A stretch of DNA of 64,000 bases from Haloarcula salina (GTDB taxonomy: Archaea > Halobacteriota > Halobacteria > Halobacteriales > Haloarculaceae). Location of the stretch: positions 124,001 to 188,000 of the forward strand of contig NZ_WRXL01000003.1 in assembly GCF_010119195.1 (NCBI RefSeq). The letters are read 5' to 3'. The notes under the pieces are model-generated. The model saw nothing but the letters and a program-made list of their open reading frames with translations. It made no database searches and had not been told where the DNA came from. The translations under genes and the position numbers were made by a program. Positions 52,899-62,188 of this stretch are shown one piece after another; within the stretch, counting starts at the first letter, position 1; each line of letters begins with the position of its first letter.

Positions 52899-53095
52899 TG
52901 GCTGACCGACTCGTCTGTCGCGACTGTCACCGCGTCCAGGGCGCGGAGATCGAGAGCCAGTGCGAGGCCTGCGGCGGCACGTCGCTGACCGAGGACTGGG
53001 CCGGCTACGTCGTCATCGCTCATCCCGAGCGCTCGGACATCGCCAAAGAGATGGAAGTCACCAAGCCGGGCAAGTACGCGCTGAAAGTCCGCTGA
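52898..53095 (+). CDS. spt4: Transcription elongation factor Spt4 (RpoE'')
   Basis: 65 residues. Four Cys zinc ribbon: C7-x2-C10 and C22-x2-C25 (RLVCRDCHRV; QCEACGG), followed by LTEDWAGYVVIAHPERSDIA. Partner of Spt5/NusG in processive elongation. Confidence 0.96.
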   Translation: MADRLVCRDCHRVQGAEIESQCEACGGTSLTEDWAGYVVIAHPERSDIAKEMEVTKPGKYALKVR

Positions 53096-53096
53096 C

Positions 53097-53636
53097 GTGT
53101 CCGACACCGTTCTCGAACTCCCGCGCGGCCTGCGAGACGAACTGAAGGAGCCGCTCGGCCCGATTTACACCGATACGGCGGCGCTGCTCGCAGACGCCGG
53201 CGAGCCGCTGATCGCCGTCGGCGACATGGTCACCTACCACCTGATCGAGGGCGGCCGTATTCCCGATCTGGCGCTCGTCGACGAGCAGACCAAGCGCTCG
53301 GCCGTCGACGGCGAGGTGACGGCCGCCATCGGCGGCTTCGACGACGAGCGGACCGTCGAGAACCCGGCGGCGACGCTGACCGCGGCGCTGCTTTCGGCGA
53401 TCCGGGACGGCGTCGAGAGCGACGAGACGACGCTGCTCGACGTGGACGGGGAGGAAGACCTCGCCGCGCTCCCGGCCGTGGTCGTCGCGCCCGCCGGGGC
53501 CAGCGTCGTCTACGGCCAGCCGGACGAGGGGATGGTGCTGACCACGTGCGACGAGGCGGCCAAGGAGCGGGCGCGGTCGCTGCTGGAGCGAATGGACGGC
53601 GACACGGAACGCGCGTTCGAGCTACTCGGCGAATAG
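53097..53636 (+). CDS. GTP-dependent dephospho-CoA kinase
   Basis: 179 residues, GTG start 1 bp after the spt4 stop. The DUF359 pattern is present: GPIYTDTAALLADAG, then PLIAVGDMVTYHLIEGGRIP and VENPAATLTAALL. The family performs the last step of coenzyme A synthesis using GTP, shown in Thermococcus. It closes the aIF2-gamma to Spt4 cluster. Confidence 0.92.
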   Translation: MSDTVLELPRGLRDELKEPLGPIYTDTAALLADAGEPLIAVGDMVTYHLIEGGRIPDLALVDEQTKRSAVDGEVTAAIGGFDDERTVENPAATLTAALLSAIRDGVESDETTLLDVDGEEDLAALPAVVVAPAGASVVYGQPDEGMVLTTCDEAAKERARSLLERMDGDTERAFELLGE

Positions 53637-53653
53637 CCGCCACCGGCCGATTG

Positions 53654-53809
53654 TTACTCCGGCCGCGGGACGCTGAGGTTCTGCATCTCCGTCTCGCAAC
53701 GGTCGCACGACACTGCCGAAAGGTCGCTACAGAGGCGCTTCCCGCAGTCCGGGCACTCGAAGAGCCGTTCGTCGTCGTCACAGGGTGCCGGATCTGACCA
53801 GGTAGGCAT
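53654..53809 (-). CDS. Small zinc-ribbon protein (rubrerythrin-like, DUF7129)
   Basis: 51 residues: MPTWSDPAPCDDDERLFECP, then two zinc knuckles (ECPDCGKRLC; SCDRCETEM). The ATG at 53821, four codons upstream, is an alternative start and fits the TATA (GGTTTATAC on minus, about 53837-53845) about as well. Convergent with the kinase gene. Confidence 0.78.
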   Translation of the reverse strand: MPTWSDPAPCDDDERLFECPDCGKRLCSDLSAVSCDRCETEMQNLSVPRPE

Positions 53810-53898
53810 ACTTATACGCATGTGGCACTCGTTATCGTATAAACCTTGCTCACAGTGCGGTTTTTGCGACCGTACGTCCACGGAAAGTGGACGAGCGT

Positions 53899-54957
53899 TC
53901 ACTCCAGGACGTGGATATGCCTGACGAGCGAGCGGTGGACGCGCCGGCGGAAGTAGCCGTCGACGGTCCACCCGGCGTCGGTCGCGGCGTCGCGCCAGTC
54001 GCGGTCGGCGACGAGCACGCAGCGCGACGCCACCCGGTTCGCGTCGCCGAGCGCACCGGAAACGAGGGGGTCGAGATCGCCCTCGATGCGTGACTGACGG
54101 CCGTAGGGGGCGTCGAAGACGACGGCGTCGACGCCGTCCTCGCCGACCGGCAGCGAGGCCGCGTCGGCCCGGAACACGTCCCAAGCGCCCGGTTCGGGGT
54201 AGGCGGCCCGGTCGGGGTGCCCGTCGCCGTCGAGGGCGTAGCGGAGGTTCTCGCGCGTCCCGCGGACCATCTTTTCCTGTGCGTCGCCGCCGACGGCGCG
54301 AGCGCCGACCAACCCCGCTTCGAGCAGGAGGCCGCCGGTGCCACACATCGGGTCGAGCACCGTCGCGCCCGGCCGAGCGCCGGCGACGTTGACCAGCGCG
54401 CGGGCTTCGAGCGGGTCCATGCTCCCGGGCTGGAAGAAGGGGCGGTCAGTGGGCTGGCGCTCGCCGAAGTCACGGACGCTCTCTGCGTCGAGCCAGCCGA
54501 GGGCGCAGCAGGCCTCGCCGGTTCCGCCCTCCTCGTCGCCGTCGGGGTCCGAGAAGTAGGCGTAGAGAACGTGGTCCGGGGTTTCGAGGTCCACGTCGAA
54601 GCCGCGGTCGGTCAGGACGCCGCCCAGCGTCCGCTCGGCGCGCTGGGTGTCGGTCCCGGTGCTCGCTCGCACGTCGACTGCGCGGACCGCGACGCTCCCA
54701 GCGCGATCTATCGTGGCCGCGTCGAGCAGCGCCTCGGCGCTCTCGAGGTCTGGCGCTGTGGTCCCGACCAGGTCGCAGGCACGGTGGGTGAACGCGAGGT
54801 GGCGGACGCGATCGCTGACGCCTCGCGCCGTCGCGAGGCCGGGCGCGAGCAGGTCGACCGCGGTGGCGGCGCTCGCCGCCTCCCGCGCCGCGAAGGCGTC
54901 GTCCTGCCCGCCGAGTTCGAGGACGTACACGCCCGAGCGGTGTGGGCGAGCGGGCAT
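53899..54957 (-). CDS. trmG10: tRNA (guanine10-N2)-dimethyltransferase (THUMP, TrmG10)
   Basis: 352 residues from the ATG at 54957. The N-terminal THUMP domain covers about 1-150 (VYVLELGGQDDAFAAREA). The SAM methyltransferase has VLDPMCGTGGLLLEAG and the catalytic DAPYGRQS (a variant of N/D-P-P-Y). It makes m2,2G10 in tRNA, as in Pyrococcus Trm-G10. The upstream open frame lacks protein features. Confidence 0.92.
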   Translation of the reverse strand: MPARPHRSGVYVLELGGQDDAFAAREAASAATAVDLLAPGLATARGVSDRVRHLAFTHRACDLVGTTAPDLESAEALLDAATIDRAGSVAVRAVDVRASTGTDTQRAERTLGGVLTDRGFDVDLETPDHVLYAYFSDPDGDEEGGTGEACCALGWLDAESVRDFGERQPTDRPFFQPGSMDPLEARALVNVAGARPGATVLDPMCGTGGLLLEAGLVGARAVGGDAQEKMVRGTRENLRYALDGDGHPDRAAYPEPGAWDVFRADAASLPVGEDGVDAVVFDAPYGRQSRIEGDLDPLVSGALGDANRVASRCVLVADRDWRDAATDAGWTVDGYFRRRVHRSLVRHIHVLE

Positions 54958-55025
54958 GAGCGTGCCGGTCCGCCGCCGGGCGGCGCGAACACAACGCACA
55001 AACGCCGCCCCGCCGTACCCCGGGT

Positions 55026-55415
55026 ATGCTCCAGTCCGGGTCCCCGAGCCTGACCGGCGGCGGCGTCGTCGCCGTCCTCGTGACCGTCCTCGTCACCTGG
55101 CTGTTCTACGGCGTCACGCTCCATCTCGCCGCGACGTTCTTCATCGGCGACGTGCCGAGCCAACTGGCCGCGAAGGCGGCCGTCGCGCCGGCGCTCGTCT
55201 CGCTGATCCTCCAGCGCTGGGGCGTCGAGTCCGGCCTCGTCTCGGCCGACCTCGGCGTGGCGGTCGTCCTGTTGCTCACCCTCGTCGCCGACGGCATCGC
55301 CATCAGCCTCTCGTACCGGCTCTCGACCCGGTCGACGGCCCCGCTCGTCGCGTTGCACCTGGCGTTCGCCGCGGTACTCGGGTTCGCGCTGAACAACATC
55401 TTCCGCTTCTTCTGA
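55026..55415 (+). CDS. Small membrane protein (DUF7473-like)
   Basis: 129 residues, four hydrophobic segments (GGGVVAVLVTVLVTWLFYGV, KAAVAPALVSLILQ, VAVVLLLTLVADGIAISLSY and VALHLAFAAVLGFALNNIF). The end ALNNIFRFF is distinctive. Recalled as haloarchaeal DUF7473. Divergent from trmG10. Confidence 0.7.
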   Translation: MLQSGSPSLTGGGVVAVLVTVLVTWLFYGVTLHLAATFFIGDVPSQLAAKAAVAPALVSLILQRWGVESGLVSADLGVAVVLLLTLVADGIAISLSYRLSTRSTAPLVALHLAFAAVLGFALNNIFRFF

Positions 55416-55702
55416 GCCCCAGAGCCCGGAATGAACTGAGAGGGGTAGGCGACGAAAGCCCTCGGCCGGTTCCGGTCCCGCGGCTCGCTGCGCGCTTCGG
55501 CCGCGTTGCGGCCTGCAGTCCTTTCTTCGCCGGGGTTCCCGGAACCGACCTCGCCCTTTCAATCCACCAGGGACGGCCAGTTCGATCCGCAGACTCCGGT
55601 CTCCTCGACCAGTGAGTAGCCGCACATCCCGATTCAAGCTGTGATTCACGGCGGCTGCGGGGCAGAGCGCGGATAACGTACCGCGCCTCCGGCGCGGTTT
55701 CA

Positions 55703-55735
55703 CTCCGAGCCGCGGCCGCAGGCCGCGGCTCGGAG
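55703..55735. terminator. Long hairpin with T-run (possible terminator)
   Basis: CTCCGAGCCGCGGCC, loop GCA, GGCCGCGGCTCGGAG: a perfect 15-bp stem, then CCTTTTT on the plus strand. Archaeal terminators mostly need only T-runs, so the stem may serve another purpose. The element also belongs to the dispersed repeat. Confidence 0.45.
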
Positions 55736-55758
55736 CCTTTTTAGCGTAGATTTTTGCG
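55712..55758 (-). repeat. 47-nt dispersed repeat, copy B
   Basis: On the minus strand it begins CGCAAAAATCTACGCTAAAA and ends CGGCCTGCGGCCGC, 45 of 47 identical to 44568-44614. Here it continues into the second stem arm, giving a full hairpin. Confidence 0.8.
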
Positions 55759-55814
55759 ACGGGGGTGCCCGCAGGCCGCTTCGCGGCCGAGGACACCCCC
55801 ACCGTAAAAAGGTA

Positions 55815-56663
55815 CTATTCGACCAGCCGCTCGATCTCGGTCACGAGCACGTCGCTCGCGCCCACGTCCTTGAGCGCGCTGATGGTCTCGAAGACGGCGC
55901 GCTCCTCGACGACGGCGTGGACGGCGACCTGGTCGGAGCCGGCGATGTCCATCACGGTCGGCCCGCCCATGCCCGGCAGGACCTCCTCGACGTCGTCGAG
56001 GGCGTCCTCGGGGGCGTTCATCATGAGGTAGCGCTTGTCCTCGGCGGCGAGGACGGAGCCGAGCGCGGTGTCGACCTGCTGCACCTTCTCGTCGTCGGCC
56101 GTCTCGGGTCGGGCGAACAGTCGCACGGAGCTCTCGAGCACCTCGGAGACGACTTCGAGGCGGTTCATCCGGAGCGTCGTCCCGGTCGAGGTGATGTCGA
56201 CGATGCCGTCGGCGATGTCGACGTGCGGCGTGAGTTCCGTCGCGCCGGAGACCTCGGTCACGTCCACGTCCACGTCGACGCGGTCGAAGTACCGGCGGGT
56301 GATGGTCGGGAACTCGGTGGCGATGCGGCCGCCCTCGAAGTCGTAGACCGTCTCGATGCGGCTGTCCTCCGGCGCCGCGAGGACGAGCCGACAGGAGCCG
56401 AACTCCAGGTCGCGCAGTTCGACGAGTTCGTCGGGGACGGACTCGCGGACCTGGTCGAGGCCGGTGATGCCCACGTCGGCCGCGCCGTCGGCGACGTACT
56501 CCGGGATGTCGGCGGCGCGGGCGTACAGCACGGTCACGTCGGGATCGACGGTCTCTGCGTGCAGCTGGCGGTCCGCGCCGTTGACCAGGTGGAGGCCGGC
56601 CCGTTCCAGCAGTTCCTCGCTCGGCTCGTGCAGGCGGCCCTTGTTGGGGACGGCGATTCGCAT
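55815..56663 (-). CDS. hisG: ATP phosphoribosyltransferase HisG (long form)
   Basis: 282 residues from the ATG at 56663 ([20 protein letters not shown]). PRPP-binding and catalytic stretch: [20 protein letters not shown]; the C-terminal ACT-like regulatory domain runs from about 205 to the end, including MGGPTVMDI. First and histidine-inhibited step of histidine synthesis. It lies 41 bp downstream of the MFS gene on the same strand. Confidence 0.96.
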   Translation of the reverse strand: MRIAVPNKGRLHEPSEELLERAGLHLVNGADRQLHAETVDPDVTVLYARAADIPEYVADGAADVGITGLDQVRESVPDELVELRDLEFGSCRLVLAAPEDSRIETVYDFEGGRIATEFPTITRRYFDRVDVDVDVTEVSGATELTPHVDIADGIVDITSTGTTLRMNRLEVVSEVLESSVRLFARPETADDEKVQQVDTALGSVLAAEDKRYLMMNAPEDALDDVEEVLPGMGGPTVMDIAGSDQVAVHAVVEERAVFETISALKDVGASDVLVTEIERLVE

Positions 56664-56704
56664 ACCCACACTGGCACCCCGCGGGGCAACTGTCTTTCCC
56701 CTCG

Positions 56705-57907
56705 CTACGATTCGCGGCGCGGCAGGACGGCGAACGCGCCCGCCGCCAGCAGCGTCAGGCCGGCCAGCAGATAGAAGGCGGTGTCGAACAGGCCGCGGTC
56801 GGCGAGCAGGCCCACGGCGGTCGAGCCGAGCGAGCTGACCGCGAAGAAGGCCGTCCGGAGCAGGCCCCAGCCGGTCCCCTGGACGGCGTCCGGGAGCGAG
56901 TCGACCATGTACGCGTTCGACAGCGGGCCGGCGCTCATCCGGACGCCGATGGCCGCGGCGACGGCCGCGAGCGGGAGCAAGCCCTCGACGGACGGAACGA
57001 GCGCGAGCGGGACGACGCTGACGATCGCGACGGCGGTCAGGACGGTCGGCGTCCCGTAGCGGTCGGCGAAGCGGCCGGTGACGGTCTGTGAGAGCGCGCC
57101 GCCGACGAACAGGACCGACAGGAGCGCGCCGGCGGTCCCCTGCGGGAACTCCCTGACCGTGACGAGGTAGGTCGTCAGAAACGCGGTCACGGCCTGGAAG
57201 GCGAACAGCATGAGCGTCTCGCCGGTGACGGCGAGCAGGAGCGGCCGGTGGCGGAAGCCGGCGACGGCGGCCCGCAGGTCCGCTCGGAGGCTGCGCGTCG
57301 CCTCGCTGGCGGGGCGGTCGGAGACGGTCAGCCAGAGGGCGACGGCGACGAGGGCGAACAGCGGCGCGGTGGCGGCGAAGGCCAGCCGCCAGCCGTAGCG
57401 GGTCGTGACCAGCGCGACGACCGCAGGCAGGGCGGCCGCGCCGACGGACCCGGCGGCCATGACGACGCCGAAGGCCGTCCCCTCGCGGGCGTCGAACGTG
57501 CGGGCGAGGACGGTCCCGCGCGTCGGCCCGTACAGGCCGCTGCCGAACCCGAACGCGGCCGTCGCGAGGAGGAACAGCGAGAACACCGGCGCGAAGAAGT
57601 AGCCGAGCAGGCCGGCGGCCGACAGGAGCGCCGCGGCCACCAGCAGCGTCCGCTCGCCGATCCGGTCGATGAGGACGCCCGCGGGGAACTGCATCGCGGC
57701 GTAGGTGAGCCAGAGGACCGTCACCGCCAGCCCCGCCTGGGCGTTCGAGACGGCGAACTCCTCGCGAATCGTCGGCAGGACGGCCGGGACGACGAAGCGC
57801 ATCCCGAGGACGAGGAACCACCCGGCGGCGACGACCCCCAGCAGTCGACCCGGGCTCTCGCGGCGGAAGCCGCGGACGCGCCGGTGGATGCGGTCGGCGA
57901 TGGCCAT
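56705..57907 (-). CDS. Major facilitator superfamily transporter
   Basis: 400 residues, twelve transmembrane helices. The loop 2-3 motif is [19 protein letters not shown] and its repeat in the second half is [13 protein letters not shown]. Family-wide features suggest a proton-linked antiporter or exporter; substrate unknown. Precedes hisG by 41 bp and may be co-transcribed. Confidence 0.92.
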   Translation of the reverse strand: MAIADRIHRRVRGFRRESPGRLLGVVAAGWFLVLGMRFVVPAVLPTIREEFAVSNAQAGLAVTVLWLTYAAMQFPAGVLIDRIGERTLLVAAALLSAAGLLGYFFAPVFSLFLLATAAFGFGSGLYGPTRGTVLARTFDAREGTAFGVVMAAGSVGAAALPAVVALVTTRYGWRLAFAATAPLFALVAVALWLTVSDRPASEATRSLRADLRAAVAGFRHRPLLLAVTGETLMLFAFQAVTAFLTTYLVTVREFPQGTAGALLSVLFVGGALSQTVTGRFADRYGTPTVLTAVAIVSVVPLALVPSVEGLLPLAAVAAAIGVRMSAGPLSNAYMVDSLPDAVQGTGWGLLRTAFFAVSSLGSTAVGLLADRGLFDTAFYLLAGLTLLAAGAFAVLPRRES

Positions 57908-58059
57908 CTGTACCGACCGAACGGGACGGAGGCGAAAGACCGCTACGGAAGCGGCGGCGGTCCGGCAGGCGACAGCGGGTGTGGCGGCGGTCCGACACCC
58001 GACAGCGGGAAGCGGCGCGGACCCGTCGAACTAAGACCGGCGACGGCGAAGCCCCGGCC

Positions 58060-59358
58060 ATGACCGAACTCCTCCTCACCGGCGGACGGGTCCTCCGGCC
58101 GGACCTGACCGTCGAGCGAGCGGACGTACTGGTCTCTCAGGACAGCGGCGAGATCGTCGCGGTCGACGAACCCGGGGCGCTCGACGGCGACGACGAACTT
58201 GACGCCGAGAGCGGCCTCGTCATCCCGGGACTGGTCAACGCCCACACCCACGTCGCGATGACGATGCTTCGCGGTCTGGCGGACGACAAGCCCCTCGACG
58301 CGTGGCTCCGCGAGGACGTCTGGCCGGTGGAGGCGGAACTGACGCCCGAGGACATCCGCGCCGGCGCGGAACTCGGGCTGGTCGAGATGATTCGGTCCGG
58401 GACGACCGCACTGTCTGACATGTACTTCGAGGTCGAGGAGATCGCCGAGGCCGTCGATCAGGCCGGGATGCGGGCCGTGCTCGGGTTCACCGCGGTCACG
58501 GTCGGCAAGGACGAGGAGGGCGCGCGAGCGGACCTACAGGAGAGCCTCGACGTGGCGAAGCGTCTCGACGGCGCGGCCGACGGCCGGATCAAGACGACGT
58601 TCCAGCCCCACTCGCTGACGACGGTGGGCGAGGGGTACCTCCGGGAGTTCGTCCCCGAGGCGTTCGACGCGGGCCTCTCGATGCACTTCCACGCCAACGA
58701 GACGCGCGACGAGGTGACGCCCATCCTCGACGAGCGCGGCGTGCGCCCGCTCGCCTACGCCGAAGAGGTCGGCCTGCTGGACGGCGACGCGTACGTCGCC
58801 CACGGCGTCCACGTCGACGAGAGCGAGATCGACCTGCTGGCCGAGACGGACACCGGCGTCGCCCACTGCCCGGCCTCGAACATGAAACTCGCCAGCGGGA
58901 TGGCCCCCGTCCAGGACCTGCTCGACGCGGGCGTCACCGTCGGCATCGGGACCGACGGCGCGGCCTCGAACAACGACCTCGACATGTTCGACGAGATGCG
59001 CGACGCGGCCATGCTCGGGAAACTGGCGGCCGACGACGCGAGCGCCGTCGACGCCGGCACGGTCGTGGAGATGGCGACGGCGAACGGCGCGGACCTGCTC
59101 GGCTTCGACAGCGGGCGCATCGAGGCCGGCGCGAACGCCGACCTCGCCGTCATCGACCTCGACGCGCCGCACCTGACGCCGGCCCACGACCTCGTCTCGC
59201 ACCTCGCCTACGCCGTCCGCGGGAGCGACGTGCGCCACACGGTCTGCGACGGCGAGGTGCTCATGCGCGACCGCACCGTCGAGGTGTTCGACGAGGCGGC
59301 GGTGCGCGAGCGGGCCGCCGAGCGCGCCGCGGCGCTGGTCGAACGCGCGGAGGACTAG
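58060..59358 (+). CDS. mtaD: 5'-methylthioadenosine/S-adenosylhomocysteine deaminase-like amidohydrolase
   Basis: 432 residues from the ATG at 58060. The metal motif H62-x-H64 (VNAHTHVAM), HFHANET, the fourth His in HGVHVDE and GTDGAASNN with the metal-binding Asp are those of the MtaD/DadD/TrzN group. It deaminates MTA, SAH or adenosine. ahcY (SAH hydrolase) is 1.1 kb downstream on the same strand, which supports a role in SAM by-product salvage. Confidence 0.88.
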   Translation: MTELLLTGGRVLRPDLTVERADVLVSQDSGEIVAVDEPGALDGDDELDAESGLVIPGLVNAHTHVAMTMLRGLADDKPLDAWLREDVWPVEAELTPEDIRAGAELGLVEMIRSGTTALSDMYFEVEEIAEAVDQAGMRAVLGFTAVTVGKDEEGARADLQESLDVAKRLDGAADGRIKTTFQPHSLTTVGEGYLREFVPEAFDAGLSMHFHANETRDEVTPILDERGVRPLAYAEEVGLLDGDAYVAHGVHVDESEIDLLAETDTGVAHCPASNMKLASGMAPVQDLLDAGVTVGIGTDGAASNNDLDMFDEMRDAAMLGKLAADDASAVDAGTVVEMATANGADLLGFDSGRIEAGANADLAVIDLDAPHLTPAHDLVSHLAYAVRGSDVRHTVCDGEVLMRDRTVEVFDEAAVRERAAERAAALVERAED

Positions 59359-59508
59359 CCAATCGAAGCGAAGTGGTAACTAAACTACGAGAACAGCGCA
59401 TAAACGGTATGGGCCGTTCTCGGACGGTCTCAGCGTCGCCTCGAACGGGGTGAACGAGTTGAACGAGAGGGGGTGTTTATCGCCGTCTCGGGGAACGTAC
59501 AGGGTACG

Positions 59509-60453
59509 ATGCGCACGAAACTGTTTGCCCTGTACGCCGCCGTCGGACTGGTCGCACTGGCCGCCGGCCCGGGACTCGTCGCCGGTGCCGACACGGCCGG
59601 AAACACCGCGGGGAACGCGCTCGCGGTCGGCGTCACCCAGGCCGACGACGGGAGCGCGACGGTATCGGTCACGGCGAACGAGACGGGCGTCGCGAACGCC
59701 TCGGTCGCCGTCGAGGCGGTCGACAACGCGTCCTACGCCGGAACGGGCGACTACACGACCGGCGAGAACGGCACGGTCGGGCTGCCCGCGCCCGAGCGGA
59801 ACGTCACCGTCGAGGTGACCGCGACCGCCGACAACCGGACCACCGCGACGACGGCCGACCTGACGGTCGCACCCGCGAACGCGACGAACGAGACGGAGTT
59901 CGCGACCTTCGGACTCGAAGTGTCGGCGTTCGTCTCAAACCTGCTCGGCGACGAGAACCGAACGGGCGGCATCGGGCCGGCCGTCGCCGGCTTCGTCACC
60001 GCGAACAACCCCGGCAACGCGCCGGACCACGCCGGCCCGCCGGCGCACGCGACGGACGAGAGCGAGAACGCGACCAATCCAAGCGAACGCCGCGGCCCGC
60101 CGGCCGACATCTTCGGTGACGACGGCGACAACGAGACCGACGACACGCGCCGCGGCCCGCCGGAAGACCGCGGCCCGAACGCGGCTGACGACGACACCGA
60201 AGGCGACAACGAGACCGAGGAGCGCGACCGGCGCGGCCCGCCCGAGGACCGCGGCCCGGACGGCGAGACGGACGAGGAGACGGAGACCGAGGAAGAGACC
60301 GAAGCTGAAGCGGACGATGACGACGCGTCGGACGAGCGCGGGAACGACGGGTCCAGCAGTGAGAACGGCAACGGCGGCGGGAACGGTGGCGGCAGCGGCA
60401 ACGCCGGTGGAAACGGTGGCGGCAACGGCCCGCCGAGCGACCGCGGCAACTGA
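59509..60453 (+). CDS. Secreted, Asn-glycosylation-rich protein with RRGPP repeats
   Basis: 314 residues from the ATG at 59509; a TTTAT box is centred about 31 nt upstream. A Sec signal (MRTKLFALYAAVGLVALAAG, then PGLVAGAD) precedes an Ig-like beta-rich region (about 30-125) with many N-x-T/S sequons. A Pro/Glu/Asp-rich tail has repeats of RRGPPEDRGP, and a Gly/Asn tail ends GGNGPPSDRGN. I do not recognise a family. Likely cell-surface or released; the tail looks intrinsically disordered. Confidence 0.8.
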   Translation: MRTKLFALYAAVGLVALAAGPGLVAGADTAGNTAGNALAVGVTQADDGSATVSVTANETGVANASVAVEAVDNASYAGTGDYTTGENGTVGLPAPERNVTVEVTATADNRTTATTADLTVAPANATNETEFATFGLEVSAFVSNLLGDENRTGGIGPAVAGFVTANNPGNAPDHAGPPAHATDESENATNPSERRGPPADIFGDDGDNETDDTRRGPPEDRGPNAADDDTEGDNETEERDRRGPPEDRGPDGETDEETETEEETEAEADDDDASDERGNDGSSSENGNGGGNGGGSGNAGGNGGGNGPPSDRGN

Positions 60454-60497
60454 GCGGCTTCGGTAGGACTTTACGACATCTATGCTACTGTTCGGGC

Positions 60498-61775
60498 ATG
60501 ACGTCCCCTATCTCTGAGCGTCTCGACGACGCCGACGCGGCCCGCGAGTCGGGCCGCAAGAAGATGGACTGGGCAATCCAGCACATGCCGATCTGCGGTG
60601 CGCTCCGCGAGCGCTTCGAAGCGGACCAGCCGTTCGCCGACGAGCGCATCGGGATGGCGATGCACGTCGAAGCGAAGACCGCCGTGCTGGCCGAGATTCT
60701 CGCCGTCGGCGGCGCGGAGGTCGCCATCACCGGCTGTAACCCCCTCTCGACGCACGACGACGTGAGCGCCGCGCTCGACGCCGTCGACGGCGTCACCTCC
60801 TACGCCGAGCGCGGCGTCGACGACGAGGCGTACTACGACGCCATCGAGGCCGTGATCGACCACGAGCCGACAATCACCGTCGACGACGGCATGGACCTCG
60901 TCGCGGCCATCCACGAGGACTACCCCGAACTCATCGACACCATCGTCGGCGGGGCCGAGGAGACCACCACCGGCGTCCACCGCCTGCGCGCCATGGACGA
61001 GGACGGCGAACTGAAGTACCCGGTGTTCGCCGTCAACGACACGCCGATGAAGCGCCTGTTCGACAACGTCCACGGCACCGGCGAGTCCTCGCTGGCCTCG
61101 ATCGCCATGACGACGAACCTCTCGTGGGCCGGCAAGACCGTCGTCGTCGCGGGCTACGGTTACTGCGGCAAGGGCGTCGCGAAGAAGGCCGCCGGCCAGA
61201 ACGCAGACGTGGTCGTCACGGAAGTCGAGCCCCGCCGCGCGCTCGAAGCCCACATGGAGGGCTACGACGTCATGCCGATGGCCGAGGCCGCCGCCGAGGG
61301 CGACGTGTTCATCACGACGACGGGCAACCGCGACGTGATCGTCGAGGAGCACTTCGAGGCCATGCAGGACGGCGTCCTGCTCGCCAACGCCGGGCACTTC
61401 GACGTGGAGATCGATCTCGACGCGCTGTCGGACCTCGCCAGCGACACCTACGAGGGCCGCGACGGCGTCCAGACCTACGAGATGGCCGACGGCCGCCGGC
61501 TGAACGTCCTCGCCGAGGGCCGACTCGTCAACCTCGCGACCCCCATCGCGCTGGGCCACCCGGTCGAGGTCATGGACCAGAGCTTCGGCGTGCAAGCCGT
61601 CTGCGTCCGGGAACTGGTCGAGAACGGCGACGACTACGACGCCGGCGTCCACGCCGTCCCGGACGAACTGGACAAGGAGGTCGCCGAGATCAAACTGGAC
61701 GCCGAGGGAGTCGCGTTCGACGCCCTGACCGACACCCAGGCCGAGTATATGGATTCCTGGCAGCACGGGACGTAG
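60498..61775 (+). CDS. ahcY: Adenosylhomocysteinase
   Basis: 425 residues. MHVEAKTAVLAEILAVGGAE, the NAD-binding VVVAGYGYCGKGVAKKAAG, and TGNRDVIVEEHFEAM with NAGHFDVEIDLD are standard. It cleaves SAH to homocysteine and adenosine, relieving inhibition of methyltransferases. A TATA (CTTTACG, 60469-60475) lies 26 nt upstream. Its last codons (H-G-T-stop) run into the hairpin array. Confidence 0.97.
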   Translation: MTSPISERLDDADAARESGRKKMDWAIQHMPICGALRERFEADQPFADERIGMAMHVEAKTAVLAEILAVGGAEVAITGCNPLSTHDDVSAALDAVDGVTSYAERGVDDEAYYDAIEAVIDHEPTITVDDGMDLVAAIHEDYPELIDTIVGGAEETTTGVHRLRAMDEDGELKYPVFAVNDTPMKRLFDNVHGTGESSLASIAMTTNLSWAGKTVVVAGYGYCGKGVAKKAAGQNADVVVTEVEPRRALEAHMEGYDVMPMAEAAAEGDVFITTTGNRDVIVEEHFEAMQDGVLLANAGHFDVEIDLDALSDLASDTYEGRDGVQTYEMADGRRLNVLAEGRLVNLATPIALGHPVEVMDQSFGVQAVCVRELVENGDDYDAGVHAVPDELDKEVAEIKLDAEGVAFDALTDTQAEYMDSWQHGT

Positions 61776-62081
61776 GGCGGTCCGAGCGTAGCGAGGACCG
61801 CCGTATAGTCGAGCGGCGAAGCCGTGAGACGTAGGGAGGTTCTGAGCGTAGCGAAGAACCTCCGACCGAAACGGCGAGTGGAGTGAGCCGTTGAGGACGT
61901 AGAGTGGTCTGAGTGCAGCGAAGACCACTTCTCAGTCGAGCGGTGACCGAAGGGAACCGCGAGCAATAGCGAGGCCGACCAGAGGGAGGCCTCGAATGCC
62001 CGAGCGGGGAGGAACGACCCGCGAGGCGTAGAGTGGTTCGAGCGGAGCGAGAATCACTGAAACGTCGAGCGGCGGAGCCGC
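61776..62081 (+). repeat. Tandem hairpin array with near-constant 11-nt loop
   Basis: A-type stems flank loops close to GAGCGTAGCGA. A1 is GGCGGTCC/GGACCGCC (61776-61802), A2 GGAGGTTCT/AGAACCTCC (61835-61863), A3 AGTGGTCT/AGACCACT (61903-61929) and A4 AGTGGTTC/GAATCACT (62032-62058, one G-T pair). Further 11-nt-loop stems are AACGGC/GCCGTT (61870-61892) and GAGGCC/GGCCTC (61971-61993). B-type hairpins begin GTCGAGCGG and end (A/G)CCG(T/C)GAG (61808-61828, 61935-61963, 62064-62084). Each A unit is preceded by a G-(A/G)CGTAG box. Stems differ in sequence but stay paired. Purine-rich remnants continue to about 62188. Confidence 0.8.
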
Positions 62082-62188
62082 GAGCCAAGCGCGTGAGAGA
62101 GCGAGAAAAGGACCGCAGACCGCAGAGAGCGAAGCGAGAAGGGCCGAAGCGGTGTGAGGGCTCCGTAGTGTCGGTGAGCGGACGGCCG

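Larger units (their letters stand above)
55416..55814. other. 399-bp structured non-coding region between convergent genes
   Basis: No credible gene. It contains three successive palindromes. The first is ACCGCGCC-TCC-GGCGCGGT (55680-55698). The second is the 15-bp-stem hairpin at 55703-55735 followed by CCTTTTT. The third is GGGGGTG ... CACCCCC enclosing GGCCGCTTCGCGGCC (55761-55800). It also holds copy B of the 47-nt dispersed repeat. Confidence 0.65.

Noticed and set aside
55703-55735. Bacterial-style intrinsic terminator as the only explanation of the long hairpin
   Set aside because: Archaeal termination mainly needs T-runs, and part of the hairpin is shared with a dispersed repeat elsewhere, so repeat identity explains it at least as well.
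61776-62188. Hairpin array as a CRISPR array
   Set aside because: Units are not identical repeats with unique spacers; stems vary with compensation and loops are conserved instead. No cas gene is present.
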